A stretch of DNA of 6,415 nucleotides. Source: an uncultured Prosthecobacter sp. Its GTDB lineage: Bacteria > Verrucomicrobiota > Verrucomicrobiia > Verrucomicrobiales > Verrucomicrobiaceae. The stretch spans positions 1 to 6,415 of the forward strand of contig CALDGV010000277.1 of NCBI GenBank assembly GCA_937941745.1, in the 5' to 3' direction. The notes beneath the pieces are model-generated. The model was not told where the DNA came from. It did not search any database and saw only the letters and a list, made by a program, of their open reading frames with translations. Positions 5,827-6,415 of the stretch are shown in pieces; the stretch's first letter is position 1, and each line of letters opens with the position of its first letter. The position numbers were made by a program, and so were the translations under genes.

Positions 5827-5946
5827 AAAATGCGCGCGGAGGCTAGGGACATACGTCATCCCAGGCAAGGTTTTCTTGGCCATCTGCCGGATGCGCAGTT
5901 GCCGTCATTCCATCCATCATGGTAGAAGGCCCTTTCTGCCCTGCGG
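5827..5946. promoter_or_regulatory. Divergent intergenic region between the transporter and the NPF-repeat gene
   Basis: These 120 bases lie between two genes pointing away from each other and should contain both promoters, unless the transporter starts at 5883, which would leave only 63 bases. On the plus strand a weak sigma-70-like pair is visible (TTGCCG at 5899-5904, TAGAAG at 5923-5928, spacing 18). On the minus strand I see no convincing promoter. No ribosome binding site is evident on either side. Confidence 0.35.
5899..5928 (+). promoter_or_regulatory. Weak candidate sigma-70-like promoter for the NPF-repeat gene
   Basis: TTGCCG matches the -35 consensus at four of six positions and TAGAAG matches the -10 at four of six, with an 18-bp spacer. 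The start codon at 5947 follows 18 bases later, which would leave a very short leader. The match is within what chance gives, so this is only a candidate. Confidence 0.18.
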
Positions 5947-6415
5947 ATGCGCCTCCGGACCTCCATGCTTCTGATCTTCACCTGCGCGGCGGCGGCCGGG
6001 CAGACGGTGAATCCGTTTCAAAAGGCCGCCGAAGCGCGTGAACAGGCCCGCAAAAAAGCCGAACAGGCGGTGAAGCAGCGTCAGGCGGCCCCTGCGGCAC
6101 CCACCGCCGCACCCGCACCGGCCGGAAATCCCTTCGACCGCGCTGCCAATGACCGCGAAGCCGCCCGCCAGCGCGCCTTTGACCGCGGCCAGCAGAACGC
6201 CCTGCCTGCACAGGAGGAGCGGGAAAGCCTCGGCAGGCTGCCGGGTGAGTCCGCCGGAGCCGTCCGTTCGGCGGATGGCCGTGTGATCCGGCAGGGCGCG
6301 CCCCTGGCCGTGCTGCTCGGCTGCCCCCTGGGGGGCGCGGCGTGCTGCTGCGGGCGGCGCTGTATTCGCCTGGAGGACGGGGCGCGCAGGCGCCTGATTG
6401 ACGTTTGCGGCGGCG
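5947..6415 (+). CDS. Exported protein with two NPF repeats and a cysteine cluster, function unknown (runs off right edge)
   Basis: This frame is open from the ATG at 5947 to the window end (156 codons, no stop seen). Residues 1-17 (MRLRTSMLLIFTCAAAA) look like a signal peptide; the IFTC sequence is not a good lipobox. Two related repeats follow: NPFQKAAEAREQARKKAEQ (22-40) and NPFDRAANDREAARQRAFDR (61-80), joined by an Ala/Pro-rich linker (AAPAAPTAAPAPAG). Both repeats look like charged helices. After a Glu/Gly-rich stretch come Cys126, CCCGRRC (133-139) and Cys154, dense enough to suggest metal binding or disulfides. I do not recognise the family. The other two plus-strand frames close near the right end (TGA at about 6393-6398), and third codon positions stay GC-rich, which supports this frame throughout. 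No Shine-Dalgarno is seen. It is divergent from the transporter gene. A sequencing frameshift before the Cys-rich part cannot be excluded. Confidence 0.7.
   Translation, partial: MRLRTSMLLIFTCAAAAGQTVNPFQKAAEAREQARKKAEQAVKQRQAAPAAPTAAPAPAGNPFDRAANDREAARQRAFDRGQQNALPAQEERESLGRLPGESAGAVRSADGRVIRQGAPLAVLLGCPLGGAACCCGRRCIRLEDGARRRLIDVCGG
6010..6186 (+). repeat. Two protein-level NPF repeats within the partial exported protein
   Basis: Codons at 6010-6066 and 6127-6186 encode repeats with the common pattern N-P-F-x-[KR]-A-A-x-x-R-E-x-A-R-x-[KR]-A. The DNA has diverged much more than the protein pattern, so this is an old duplication kept by selection on the protein rather than a recent DNA repeat. 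Confidence 0.6.

Noticed and set aside
5827..5883. 19-residue N-terminal extension of the transporter
   Set aside because: Codons are less GC-biased and the family usually has a short N-terminus. It was kept as an alternative start rather than the main call.
5978..6211. 77-codon minus-strand frame at the right end
   Set aside because: Arg/Gly-rich antisense of the NPF-repeat gene, with no features of its own.
1..6415. A possible new multi-gene system (defence, mobile or RNA-based)
   Set aside because: Genes are on alternating strands in several units, mostly of known metabolic or exported families, with no nuclease, transposase, integrase, repeat array or structured RNA visible.

Overview
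The window is about 6.4 kb of GC-rich bacterial chromosome, densely coded, with seven genes on both strands. There are no RNA genes, insertion sequences, CRISPR arrays or phage genes. None of the seven starts has a recognisable Shine-Dalgarno sequence. Three of the seven products appear exported, and the transporter is of the nucleoside:H+ symporter type. This mix suggests a Verrucomicrobiota-like (or Planctomycetota-like) organism, but that is an inference from gene style, not a proven placement.

Layout from left to right: (1) minus strand, the N-terminal part of a class II aldolase/adducin-family enzyme running off the left edge; (2) minus strand, a large exported protein with a degenerate SGNH-hydrolase-like domain and a long beta-rich C-terminal half, lying upstream of the aldolase with a 78-nt gap; (3) diverging from it on the plus strand, cytidine deaminase (cdd), whose stop overlaps the start of (4) a glutamate-racemase-family protein that is unusually long and carries a signal peptide; (5) converging on it with no intergenic base, a small two-helix membrane protein; (6) upstream of that on the minus strand with an 8-nt gap, a NupG-like nucleoside:H+ symporter; (7) diverging from the transporter on the plus strand, an exported protein with two NPF repeats and a cysteine cluster, running off the right edge.

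The clearest functional theme is nucleoside salvage: the transporter could import nucleosides and cytidine deaminase could convert (deoxy)cytidine to (deoxy)uridine. They are in separate transcription units on opposite strands, so the link is neighbourhood only. The most notable genes are the exported racemase homologue with all catalytic motifs intact, the SGNH-like protein that seems to have lost its nucleophile, and the partial NPF-repeat/Cys-rich protein, which I could not assign. I see no evidence of a new multi-gene defence, mobile or RNA-based system here.
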